Program-made: the position numbers and the translations under genes
Source of the DNA: Fasciola hepatica
Lineage: Eukaryota; Platyhelminthes; Trematoda; Plagiorchiida; Fasciolidae
Direction: 5' to 3'
Assembly (NCBI GenBank): GCA_948099385.1
Contig: CANUEZ040000129.1
Location: forward strand, 6,578,501-6,642,500
DNA: 64,000 nucleotides
Part shown: one piece after another, positions 31,641 through 42,178 of the stretch
Numbering within the stretch: the first letter of the stretch is position 1
Layout: each line of letters opens with the position of its first letter
The notes under the pieces: generated by a model
Told to the model about the DNA's origin: nothing
Databases searched by the model: none
What the model saw: only the letters and a program-made list of their open reading frames with translations

Positions 31641-32089
31641 ACCAGTCTACCTCTGGTGGATTCTTCGGCGAACTCTTTATGTTCTTTGATTCCTTCTTCG
31701 CGGATTTCTTACTGAAGAGTTTCTTCGGCTTTTATATTACGGTGACCTCCTACACGTCACTGTAAAGCTGTTCGCTGTTCGTACGTGTTAATCAGCACGG
31801 TATTCTCTACGATCCATGAGAATAGGAGGGCGATCGGACGAGATGGTGGTTAGCGTGCGTTCGAGAGCATACGTGAGGGTTTGCGCAGCAGCAGAGGTCG
31901 AATGACAACCGCGTTTTTCGGTCAACTTTTAGTCAAACAATTAAGTTTAACGACCGAACGAAGTTGGCTGTCATTACAACCCCAACAGTACTGATCTCTC
32001 ACTGTGTACGCCTTTTTTGCTAGGGCTGACTCTCATGACCCTTCTGTTAAACTTTCTTATGACAGTAAGGTGCCAGACAACTACGCTGT

Positions 32090-32290
32090 ACATAGACTCG
32101 ATCCCCATCTGTGCTCCTCGTAGCCTTGGATTTTCCCATGAAAGAATACAACTGATTTAGTGTGAGGAGCCTGCTCGTTGGGACTCATCCCATTGATAAG
32201 ATCTGCCTTTGCAGATCCTTCCACTAACTTCATAATACTAAGAGCCCAAGGTCGTTGCCCGCTGCTAACCCATAGGTAGCAGTAATAATT
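32090..32290 (-). pseudogene. LINE ORF1-related scrap
   Basis: The stretch 32185-32270 is an inverted match to 37245-37340 (shared GATAAGATCTGCCTTTGCAG and ACTAAGAGCCCA). The 37 kb copy leads into a recognisable LINE ORF1 RNA-binding domain, so this is taken as a second fragment of the same ORF1. It has no intact frame. Confidence 0.4.
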
Positions 32291-32299
32291 GGTTCTTAT

Positions 32300-33776
32300 T
32301 TTTAGGCCGCCTAGCTTTTTCGGACTTCTGCTCTGTTCACTAGCCCGATTCAAGACCTCTGACTCAAAGGCTGCAGGGCGAAATCCTGTAATCCTCATGA
32401 ACGACTCAAAATTTGCTCTCAGAAATGTCTACTACTTTCGGGAAGGATTTTTGGCTGTCTGCCTGCGGGGTTTTGGGCTCGTGCGAATGGCTCCACCTGG
32501 CGAGGATTGGTCCCTTTCCTAAAGCACGAAGACCAACTCAGATCACGGGTCCTGTTTACAAAGGGAACAGGTGTCACTGATTATTCATTAACACGCTGAG
32601 TGAGCCCATCTCTTGCACGCATAGCAGTACATTCCATCCGCACTTGGGTCCGAAACAGGTGGCATAATGAAGAACCCACGAAAATGTAGTGAAAACAGCT
32701 GAAGGGCCGTGAAATCTAACGCAGCACTTCCGACGTTCACAAGCACGACACGTAAGCATCTAAATTTAGATAAAATCATGGAGGAGAAAAGATCTCATCG
32801 CAGGAGCACCCAGTAGTATTCCGCAATACATCGAGGAGGACGAGAATGTTCACGAAATAAAGAAAACCTTCAGTGCAAATTTTATAAGCCTAGAATTGTG
32901 AAATAACCAAGATGATTTCGCTAGGGAAATTATAGATCCAATTTCAATACGAGAGCTAAAACATTCAAACCTCAAAATAGATGCCTTTCATTGCATATAT
33001 GTTTATGAATCTCGCACCCCCACTCCGCTTAAGGCACTGCCCACAGTGAGACACTGCATGATGTCATGTGTATTTTGTTTTTGCTACCACACCTGACCCC
33101 CCCCCCGCTTCTCTTTACACTCGTTTCAGCTCGGTGAATCCGACAGAAGATCAAAAATTTCCTCGAGCACCGGGACAAATGGGCTCAAAGCCTCGAACCC
33201 GTGTAGCCCTTCAAGACTTCAAGACTACACGCCCAACTTCACCTACATTTGGGTGTTGCGCCTCCGTCAACCCCCAGCACTCTAGCCTAGGCCCTTGGTT
33301 GAAAATAAACGATTAGAGATTACCGAAGATCCCCTAGAATCGTGCTTTGAGCATGGCTCCCTTAGAATGATTCGAAGCTTGAGGATGTGTTTGAACGCAC
33401 TACTGTCGCGCCGTTGCGTTGACGCCTTCCAGCGCCCGCCTTGGTCCGTTTCTCCCAGTCTCTCGATATGCTCTCGCCTGGGTAGTGTTTCGGTAAAACC
33501 AGCTTGTTGTCCTTGCATTTGGAGAATCAATCTTGAAATAATTTGAGAGTATAGGTCCTTCTGAAAATTACCATATTCGACATTTTCATTCAATTTTGTT
33601 CAGCTTGCGACGAACTTTGTGGCAAGAGCATGCGTGTTTCGAGATAGATGTGTTGTTGGCGTGTTTCCGTAAATTACAAAAGCGCCTGATCTTTTCTGTG
33701 GGCAGAATTTATTTCAGTGTTCATTTACCCAAATGTCCTCTGAGGCTCAGGTGGAAAGCGTCACTTATAGCATTGC
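32300..33776. other. Unrecognised
   Basis: No clear gene. A minus-strand frame at 32588-32780 ends in CYACKRWAHSAC, a Cys/His pattern like the PHD-type finger in some LINE ORF1 proteins, but it is too short to call. A run of ten C lies at about 33098-33108. Confidence 0.25.
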
Positions 33777-34853
33777 CCTTGTAGCAAAACCGCTCAGAAA
33801 CCAGTCGGATTTTCCGCCGGTTTTCCGAGCGCTTTTTACTGAAACACGATCGGTTCTCGGTCGGTTTGTTTAGTAGCCATTTTACATGGATCAATAGTGA
33901 GTCGATACGAAGGAAATCGACGACCGGAGTAATGCGCAATACTTAGTTCACGTTTTATTTAAATATATTGGTTTAATTCATCGAAATGCCCTGAAATATC
34001 TCGGTATAGATCGCTCTATTTTATTCCCTCGAAATGGATAAAATAAGCACAGTTCATCTGGAAATCACAAGTTGGGAGATAGAAATAAGCATCGTTAACT
34101 GTAATTTGGGAAAAGTGACAGAAACTAACGAGGTATATCACATGCTTCAAGAGATTGGCACAAACCGCCCAAAAACCGGCCAGAAACCGCTTTGAAACTG
34201 CAGCGGAATCTAACCTTGGTTATTTTGTTTAACTTACATCACTTTTTATCTGAACCCGCGCCACTAAGGGCGATGGCCACTTGAACTTCCAATGTACACT
34301 AACCACCTCCTACCATAGTGTTCTCCTTCTCATGGGTTGTGGGAAACATCGTCCAGTTGATCGGGGCGGCATATTGCAGAGTACCACCGTAACGGACAGG
34401 TGGTCCAAGCGTGGCGAGAAGGGCTAGCGAACGAAAGTTATGAGAAAACAGCATGGTAAGGTCTAACCAACCTTACAGGATCAATCGGTTTCTGGACGGT
34501 TTCCGAGCGGTTTGTGCCAATCGCTTGCAGCACGTGATATACCTCGTTAGTTTCTGTCACTTTTCTCAAATTACAGTTAACGATGCTCATTTCTATCTCC
34601 CAACTTGTGATTTCCAGATGAACTGTGCTTATTTTATCCATTTCGAGGGAATAAAATAGAGCGATCTATACCGAGATATTTCAGGGCATTTCGATGAATT
34701 AAACCAATATATTTAAATAAAACGTGAACTAAGTATTGCGCATTACTCCGGTCGTCGATTTCCTTCGTATCGATTCATTGTTGATCCATGTAAAATGGAT
34801 ACAAAGCAAACCGACCGAAAAGCGGTCTTACGAACGGGCTGGGTGCTACAAGG
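33777..34853. mobile_element. Large foldback element with long inverted arms
   Basis: Arm 1 (about 33855-34190) and arm 2 (about 34485-34825) are inverted copies of each other over ~340 bases, around a ~295-base centre. Matching blocks include CATTTTACATGGATCAA with TTGATCCATGTAAAATG, GGTATAGATCGCTCTATTTT with its complement, and GTTAACTGTAATTTG with its complement. The outer ends carry a short terminal inverted repeat, CCTTGTAGCA at 33777 and TGCTACAAGG at 34844. No transposase is present. This is the structure of a non-autonomous foldback/MITE-type DNA transposon, or of an inverted duplication of one. Confidence 0.8.
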
Positions 34854-35294
34854 ACACCGATTTTGCGTAAATAGTAAAGAAAATACTTGAAACCAGTATT
34901 GATGCGTTTTTTGGTCACCTCTAAAGTAGACCCGAAGAAGACTCTAAGATGTTTCACGCGGGTCAGTACGAGGATTCATTGGAGTCCATTCTGGGTCTCC
35001 GGGTTTGTTTGGGGTCTAATTGGAGTCTGTTTGGCTGCCTGAGAGGTGACGCAAGGACTGATGTGTGGCGGCTCGGTACAGATGAAAGATAAAAATGAAG
35101 TACGTTAGCAAACTGCTAGCGTACAGAAATCAGGTGCAACAGAAATAGAAAAAGGTGACTCACAGATTGCCCACAATGCTCAACAAATTGATATTGAACC
35201 GGCCACAGAAATTTGCTCCTCAGGTTTGGTTTGATGCAACTTTGGGTCAGGCGGTAGCATGTCGTTTGAATGGGTCTTAGTAATACAAGCGTTG

Positions 35295-35376
35295 CCCTTG
35301 CAGAAAAACCGCTACTAGACAGATCGGTCGGAAACTGTGCGAAACCGATATTACGAATGGGCTGGGCACCACGAGG
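35295..35376. mobile_element. Small relative of the foldback element
   Basis: Begins TTGCCCTTG-AG-AAAACCGCT and ends ACGAATGGGCTGGGCACCACGAGG. These match, with changes, the outer ends of the foldback element at 33771-33795 and 34831-34853. The long arms are absent, so it looks like an internally deleted, older copy of the same family. Confidence 0.55.
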
Positions 35377-35899
35377 GTGGCTGCCAAGTCGCGATAGGTG
35401 CGCTAAAATAGCGTCTGGGATTGTGTGAGTTTGGTTTTTATTGTTCCAGATCTCATAACGCCCACAATCGATGCAGAGAGAACAGTCGGCGGTAACGACT
35501 TGCGGGCGCGTTGAAAAATATATCTTTTTCAACTTGATTAAACGATGAAACGTTGTGTGCAATACAGTGAGTAGGAAATGATAGAACATACGAAATGTAC
35601 AAGGTGCCACAGGAATCCCTCCCCCTCCTCGTAAAGCGTTGCGACAGAAAACACTCGTTGTGAAGGTATTTAGGAGTCAAAGTCTTGAAAGCGAAGTGAA
35701 ACGTGTATAGTTCTGCCAAAGCGAGTCTTTTCCGATCAAAGTTTGGACCTCCCGGTGGTCCTGTGGTGGTGGCAACGGTATTTATGATGATGGTGGTTGC
35801 AGATTTGTCAATGGTGATGGTGCTGTTGACGGAAGTGAATGAAAAGGTTCTGACGATGTGGATGTGAATGTAACAATGACGGGATTTGGTACAGATGTG

Positions 35900-37210
35900 G
35901 GCTTAACATAAGCTACTTTAAGACGAGTCAGCGCTAAGAGAATCATGGTGTCCGTTGTGACCAATGACAGAGTACTTATTACGACATTTATTACTACGAA
36001 ATGGACCATCATGTGGCGGTTGAGGGGGTTTACGAACGGAGTCAACTCGAAAAAAAAACAGAAAGGCAAGTGGATAAACCACAAGAAACTTGCGTTGGGC
36101 AGGGAGTGTGTCGTGTAGCCGTAGTTGGCGCTTGTGACCGGTTAAGCGCGATGCATATAACGCTGGGTCTAGGTCTGAAGTAGTATAGTCATGCTTGCGT
36201 TGCAAATGCCGAGGAGTACCACCGAAAGTTCCTCTATCCATTTGGTTGACGAGGTAACCATGACGGAAGTCTTCAGCTGACGGTGGAAACGCTCGACCAG
36301 GCCGTTGGATGCTGGATGATACGCCGTAGTTTTAATGTGTTCACAACCAAGAATCCGATTGAGATCACGGAAGAGTGCGAATGTCAATTGGGCACCGCGG
36401 TCGGACGTAATAATAGCAAGCACTCCGAAAAAAGCGACCCAAGTGTCTACAAGATTTCGTGCAACCGTTTCAACAGAAATATCTTTGATAGGAACAGCGT
36501 GAAGACAACAAGTAAAACGATCAACACGTGTTAAAATGTAAGTAAAGCCACTGAAAGGAAGAAGAAGGTTTACTAAGTCAATGTAGACGTACTTAAAAGG
36601 ACTGTCAGGCAAGGCAAACGTACCGGGTGTAATGACCGTTGGCATGATAAGCACTGCTTTGTCCAAGTGCAAAGGCCCTTGCGCATGTTAAGCCAAAGAA
36701 ACGATCAGTAACAGGTTTCACGTAAGAACGAACACCGAGCTGTGAAATTGAGTGGAAATGATCAAAAAGAGCTCGCCGAAAATCATGAGGGACATGCGGG
36801 TGAAGTTTATTCGTTGAAACATGGCAGAAAACGGTTGTGTCAGTGTGAAACAGGGTACTCAGCGGCTGATAAGCGTGGGTGAGAACGAAGCTGTTGGAAC
36901 TCATCGTCGGATCGTTATGCGGCGGACACGTTCGCAAATTAAGGTAGGGGTGACGACAATTGGTTGATATGTGCACGAGACAACGCATCGGCCACAACGT
37001 TGTCGGAACCAGATGTGCCATATACTCGTCGAAAATCGTGCAGTGTGATCCAACTGCCTGATCTCCCTTGGCGGTCGCCTGTCCTATCGATAGGACAGTT
37101 TTTGAAACAAGTGTGCGGATTTCAAGTTTGCCATGCGGTTGCTGCTTCAACCCCCTTAAAGCAGACAGACAAGGGCCAGTGGACTGAGTAGAAGCCCAGG
37201 AAGGCAAGAC
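35900..37210 (-). pseudogene. Ty3/Gypsy integrase remnant (CsRn1-like)
   Basis: The frame 36672-36169 carries the integrase core: KYVYIDLVNLLLPFSG (first Asp), IITSDRGAQLTFALF (second Asp) and HPASNGLVERFHRQLKT (Glu). The pieces at 37207-36605 give the upstream linker and zinc-binding part (CHVSTNKLHPHVPHDFRRALFDHFHSISQLG). Frames at 36241-35918 give scraps of the C-terminus. The sequence is close to the young Gypsy element at 41-47 kb, whose core reads HVDIVGPL, TTDRGQQFES and GLVERFHRQL. It has frameshifts, no RT and no visible LTRs. It is a dead, truncated copy. Confidence 0.85.
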
Positions 37211-37224
37211 AGTTCAAAAAGAAG

Positions 37225-37780
37225 AGTGAATGTGAAATCACGAAGGGTAGGTCGTCCAGAGCGAACGATCCTGGGCTCTTAGTGTTAGGAATTAAAGTGA
37301 ACGGTCTGCAAAGGCAGATCTTATCGATGGAAAGGTCTCGTCGCCGGCTCTTGATCCTAAATCAGGAAGAACCCTCCATAAATGAATCAAAGGCTAAGCA
37401 GGACATATATAGCGGGAGGGTCTATGGCATACTGCGAATTGCAGGCGTTCCGTAACCCAACACTCTGAGAAGAGTGCATAAAGTGGGAACATGGAGGTCA
37501 CCGCTCGAGAACAGTGGCACACAATGCGAGACCAATACTAGTCGAGTTCGCCGATGAGTCTATCCGAGGTAGACTAATGACGAGGGCAGCAGTGGTGGCC
37601 CACACCACCAAAGGGAGATGCCGAATTGCACAAGACGAGCGTAGAGTAAGGCCTGATACTCTAGCACCAGGCGGAAACCTAGCTAAGGCCGCTGGTTTAT
37701 GGATACAGGCTATCTACCTTACCGTGAAACACTTTCAGCATGTCGTTGAAGGTCACCCTTTCTACATCCTGACACCATAA
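37225..37780 (+). pseudogene. LINE ORF1 fragment fused to a Gypsy RNase H scrap
   Basis: Around 37440-37640 the plus strand reads LRRVHKVGTW and then, in a shifted frame, ARPILVEFADESIRGRLMTRA and CRIAQDERRVRP. This is the pattern of the LINE ORF1 RRM-like and C-terminal domains (H-R-V-G, RP-ILV-F, QD..R.VR). The same open frame runs on into LTVKHFQHVVEGHPFYIL at 37710-37780, which is Gypsy RNase H (the young element has [18 protein letters not shown]). The open frame 37514-37780 is thus a chimera of two retroelements, probably by chance joining. Confidence 0.5.
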
Positions 37781-37825
37781 ACCATTGGTGTACGCATTCC
37801 AAAACGCCACGGATCGTTACTTGGG

Positions 37826-38394
37826 ACGCTAGTTAGGCTTACCGGCCTGCAGTCATCCATAGCTGACTTAGGTTCGCTCTTATGTATTGCCACGACGGCC
37901 GCGCTTTTCCAGTCCTGAGGCAGCTTATCCTGATCCAACGTGGGCCTTCATAGCCTGCTTACCGATGGAGCTATGACATCTCCTAACGGATTGATGATAG
38001 CTGGATAGATGCCATCTGGACCCGCTGACTTATGGAAATTTATTTGCCGTGGATACTTACGCACGATTCCCTCTGAAAGATTTGAATCGTTCAACTCGGG
38101 TGGAAGATGCGCCAGCGTCAAGTCGACTAGTAACCCACTATCTACTCTGTGTACACTACCAAAGTATTCAGCCATGGCGTCAACTTTGATCTGGTCATCA
38201 GTCGAGATACCGTGGTCCTTAGTGGATAGTGGACCCATAGCATCAATTTTTGAGCCTTTTGACAGTACATAGTAATAGAATTTCTTCGGCTGGTTTCTTA
38301 CGCATTTGACCAATCTGAGCTCAAATTCCCGTTTAGAAGTTTGCAGGAGGCCCATTGTCTCCTTTCGAAGCTTTATCAGTGATGAAACTGGCAA
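37826..38394 (-). pseudogene. LINE reverse-transcriptase N-terminal fragment
   Basis: The open frame 38394-37948 reads QPKKFYYYVLSKGSK ... LSTKDHGISTDDQIKVDAMAEYFGSV ... FHKSAGPDGIYPAII. These are the connector and RT block 1 of CR1/jockey-type LINEs. In another frame it continues to about 37826 with QDKLPQDWKSAAVVAIHKS and CRPVSLTSV (RT block 2). It ends before motif A. It is a 5'- and 3'-truncated dead copy of a LINE different from the one at 9-14 kb. Confidence 0.8.
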
Positions 38395-40372
38395 ACGCGC
38401 CTGGACCGTACCCTAGTTGCATAAGTACTTACTAAGTGTAACGGACATATATGTCCATCCGGTCTCATCACTGGCATCTGAGTGTACCTTTGGAATCATC
38501 CGATGGTACGTTCAGGGGGCTCTCCAAGGATTCTTAAGAATATCCTTAATTCAGTCGGAACCTGCTCCCTTATATTGTCTATAGCCTTTGTTCGGTAACA
38601 CGATCCCTGCTAGCACAACATGCACGAAAATGCAACTGATTTGCCAGTTGTTAACAGTGGTCATGTGGCGTGAAAATTCGCGAAAACCTCGCTTGGTCTC
38701 TCCACCTGTTCGCAACTTAGACTGACCAATCAACAGCGCTCTGTTGCACCGCGTGCTGATTGCGTATTGTCAGACTTCCTACCCCTCTGACCAATGGCGT
38801 TGCATCAGCAAACCAACAGAATTGTTCAAAAATACGCGTAAATTCAGGTCACTTTTGCAATATATCTCATTACACCGGCATCTGACCCTCTAAACATAAA
38901 TGCTACGCGCTAATTAACTGAAGGCACATAACCGCCCCATATGAACAAAAATAATACGTTTCGAGGGTTTGAGAGTTTACTGGAACAAACGTGTACATGT
39001 AATTCATCTAAGAAAATAATTAAATGTCATAAAAGTCCGCATTGTGTAATTTTTCTCCGGCTTCGTTCGGACTTCATGGGAGTACCAGCATGATTATTAA
39101 TATGTGCATTTCACCTACCCGCTGCACTGTTTGCCTGCGGTAGTTCATTGCAGCATCGTGCAGTTACCCGCGAATGGCCAGAACTAACGTGTCCTCCCGG
39201 ACATCCGTAAACGGAGTTCTTTAGAGGACATAATCTAGAAGATTTTTCCAATTCTATGAATCTTGTCTTCTCCATGATGTGTCGATTCAGTGAACTCTTA
39301 TAGAATCCGTGTTTTCCGTGCGATCCTGAATAGTTCATCAAGTCCGCCACGTTAGGACTGGTGAAACGACGCATTACGTTGCACACGAACTTATGCGCCG
39401 TCACCATAACTTGAACGAAGTAGGTCATTCTCAAGGTAATATTGTCGAGTGAATAAATTTACCAGTTGGGCCCTGACCTTCGGTCTAATGATGCTACTTT
39501 CGAACAGAACCAGCTGGTCCAGAGAGGTCACTGGAAATCCGGCTCACCGGATGGTGGACTGTGGACATTAGGGACGCCACCGTGCCCTGTAAATCCACTA
39601 TCATTTTTTGTAACATGCGTGTCTCGCGCAAGAGGCTTCGCATCAAACTGTCGCTTGCCGCTTTTCAGATAAATGTCATCACTATCGAACGCACTTACTG
39701 TTACACGTATCGCAAACACGTATATCCGTTTGTTCTGAACAGGTAAATAAATAAGTAAAGCAGGTTTTAATTACGATTATTAGACCGCAACACTTTCAGA
39801 CCTGGGAAAGTTTTCTCCGGAAGGTTATCTAAATACATAGGAACGCGCAAATTTATAACTCACCACGTGGATGACTTGTGCGTTCCCTGTTAGAGATGTT
39901 ATAACTCCACATTCTCGAACGTGTCATTGTGAGTGGATCTTTAGGCCCACCGTGGGGTGGAAAACCCAGAGGTATAGTTGGGTCACTGTACGGAAGACGA
40001 TCTCCCTCGTATTTCCGTTGTATCTCCTAGGCATGATCGAACGTCACTAAATTTCAGTCCTCGTGACTTTTCGGCATTGTCCCATATGATATCATCTTAC
40101 ACGTGTTGGATATTCAATGTAGCAGTGTTCGGTTCCTGTTTTGTGCCTCCAAAGCGTAACTTCCTATTTCAGGACTGCGTTGTACAGCATGAGACCTATC
40201 GGCATCTGGAATGACCATCTACTTAGTAGATAATTTCCATTATCTTCGCAGCTGCATTTCAGCCGGACGCTGGATAACGGATAGAGTGTCTTCGTGCATA
40301 AAAACGGCGCGTTTGGATTTTTTTTTCAGTTCGAGTCATCTGTAGTATCCACATGGCATCAGTTTCTCTATC
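38395..40372. other. Unrecognised
   Basis: No exon or repeat that I can support. The minus-strand frame 39111-39434 (107 codons) has no known motif. Confidence 0.3.
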
Positions 40373-40747
40373 ATGAGTCGAATGTACGCCGCAGATGTTT
40401 CTTTGACGACTATTTGTATTACTCTTGTTTTCCTCATACTGATGTCCACGCTTCCATCTTCAAATACCAAAGCACGCACAGCCAAGGTTGGTGCATCTGG
40501 CAAAACCACGCTTGGAGCCGTACATCGATCTTTTGGCTTCTCCAGTCACGGGACCTTCCAGTTGTTGCATGCTTTCCACGTTCATCCGATGCTTGAATAC
40601 GAATGTGCTGCTATTCACCGCTGCACTGCACGGGAGGTTAGAAACGGAGGTAAAGCACTTCAGACAGGGTTCGTCAGTGCTTTATGTGGAATTAGCTGTG
40701 CATGTCGCATGGGGTCTCTAAGGCTGTTCTCCGAGTACTATCAGTGA
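40373..40747 (+). CDS. Hypothetical small secreted or membrane-anchored protein
   Basis: 124 codons from an ATG. Residues ~9-27 (VSLTTICITLVFLILMSTL) form a hydrophobic stretch that would serve as a signal peptide or anchor, and the rest is mixed and contains six Cys. A T-rich run ending in CAG (to 40328) lies 45 bases upstream and could be a splice or trans-splice acceptor. I recognise no family, so this may be a chance frame. Confidence 0.25.
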   Translation: MSRMYAADVSLTTICITLVFLILMSTLPSSNTKARTAKVGASGKTTLGAVHRSFGFSSHGTFQLLHAFHVHPMLEYECAAIHRCTAREVRNGGKALQTGFVSALCGISCACRMGSLRLFSEYYQ

Positions 40748-41234
40748 ATTTGTAGAGGCATAGTCGATCTGAGTAAGATGTTTCCACGGAGACTAGTCCA
40801 TAACTGAAAATGGAGTTTATTATTTGGACAAACAACTAAGCGCCCTTGGAACCTACTCGGAGGGGTCTAGACAAAATAATTCTCCCTACCTCTAGCCATC
40901 AAGATTGAGATCGAGATTCCGTCATATGAAGCTTTGAATTTAAATTCACTCAGTTCTGTTTTCCTCAAGAATGTTTACCCCTGACAGATTAGAAGCTGAT
41001 AGGTTGCTCCTAAAAATATTTATGATTTACTGCGATCTTTCTAAACTTCTAAGAACCGAGCATTTGTTTACGTAAAACCATGACGGCCACAATTATCATG
41101 ACTGATATAGTCAAAAAGCACTTATTCGTAACTTATGGCCGATTGTAACCGGCTCATGATGGTGTAAAGTCGGTTAAACCTTGCCACGTTGTTTCGTTAT
41201 TGCACGCGGTTGTTAGCGCTTTCTTCAATGCACG

Positions 41235-41646
41235 TATAGAAGACGTTCGGGAGCGGCTAGCGAACGTGTCTCCTATCGGGTCTAGCAGTGAATACCAACG
41301 ATATCCCCTCTATCGGACGAATAGAGAAGACGTAAGTCGGTTTACAGATGCGAGGTGTATTCTATATATCGTGGCACAGAAACAGTACCGATACGAGAAA
41401 TACACCGAACGGAAAACGGAACGAAACGCGACGGCTGTGCTGAGAGCGAACCGCGAGCGAACGAACGAAAGTGAAAGTGATTTGAAACGAGGTCGACGGA
41501 AACCTCGGAAAAGTCAGTCCAGTAAAACGTAGGCAACCGGAGAACACTGAGGTCAATGTCAAACGTCAGAAAAGATCGTGGAGAAAATAGATCCAAAATG
41601 GTGTCCAGAAAATAGTCATTTTCTCAAAACGATCGAGGTCACTACA
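41235..41646 (-). repeat. 3' LTR of the Gypsy element
   Basis: 412 bases, plus-strand limits TATAGAAGAC and TCACTACA, so the transcribed strand starts TGTAGTGA. It is identical by eye to 46477-46888 at a constant offset of 5242. The interior just beyond it is purine-rich on the minus strand (GCGGGAGG), as for a polypurine tract. A TATATAG-like motif lies within. Confidence 0.95.
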
Positions 41647-42178
41647 GCAGCCTCCCGCTAGAAAGCACGGAAAGCTTTCGAAAAAATGTCAAGGAAGAAA
41701 AGGCATACAAATGGTATTCGTGTGCGCGAATGCGTGCAAAATACGTGCATGTAGCTGTGCTGTAGGATGCTGACGGGCAAAATCCGTGGTATGCAGGAAC
41801 CGTAGGATGATGGTCGAGCGTAAACCAGATTCGTTGCCAATGACGTCGGTTGCGTAAATCGTCGTCAAGGTGTGCCACACCAATAACGTCCAGCGTTGGG
41901 TAACCGTTAACCAATATGATATCCGGAAGCCAAATCGATAGGTTCGTAAATGGCTAGGAACGAGAACGACAAGGCCGATCCAGAATGCAAACGTTGGTGC
42001 CAAAATTCTCCAGATTTCGTGGGACCAGCGAAGCGTACCATATGGCGAGGTTCCATGAAACGAAAAGAAACGACTTGACTAGAATACAGTAATAACTAAT
42101 GAGGTATGTTAAATCGTGTCGAAACGATAAACACGAAAGTTATTACTGCGAAGTGCAATGACTAAGATCGTGTTTGAC
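41647..42178 (-). other. 3' untranslated interior of the Gypsy element
   Basis: About 530 bases between the end of pol and the 3' LTR, with no conserved coding signal. The open frames on the minus strand have no retroelement motif. Confidence 0.6.

Noticed and set aside
32588..32780. PHD-like finger of a LINE ORF1
   Set aside because: Only one Cys/His cluster in a short frame, too little to support.
34438..34641. Frame in the foldback arm that could be read as a small gene
   Set aside because: It lies wholly inside the inverted arm, the opposite arm holds a mirror version, and no protein family is seen.
41200..41532. 110-codon plus-strand frame in the Gypsy LTR, repeated at 46508-46774
   Set aside because: It repeats only because the LTRs are identical. 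It is antisense to the element and matches nothing known.
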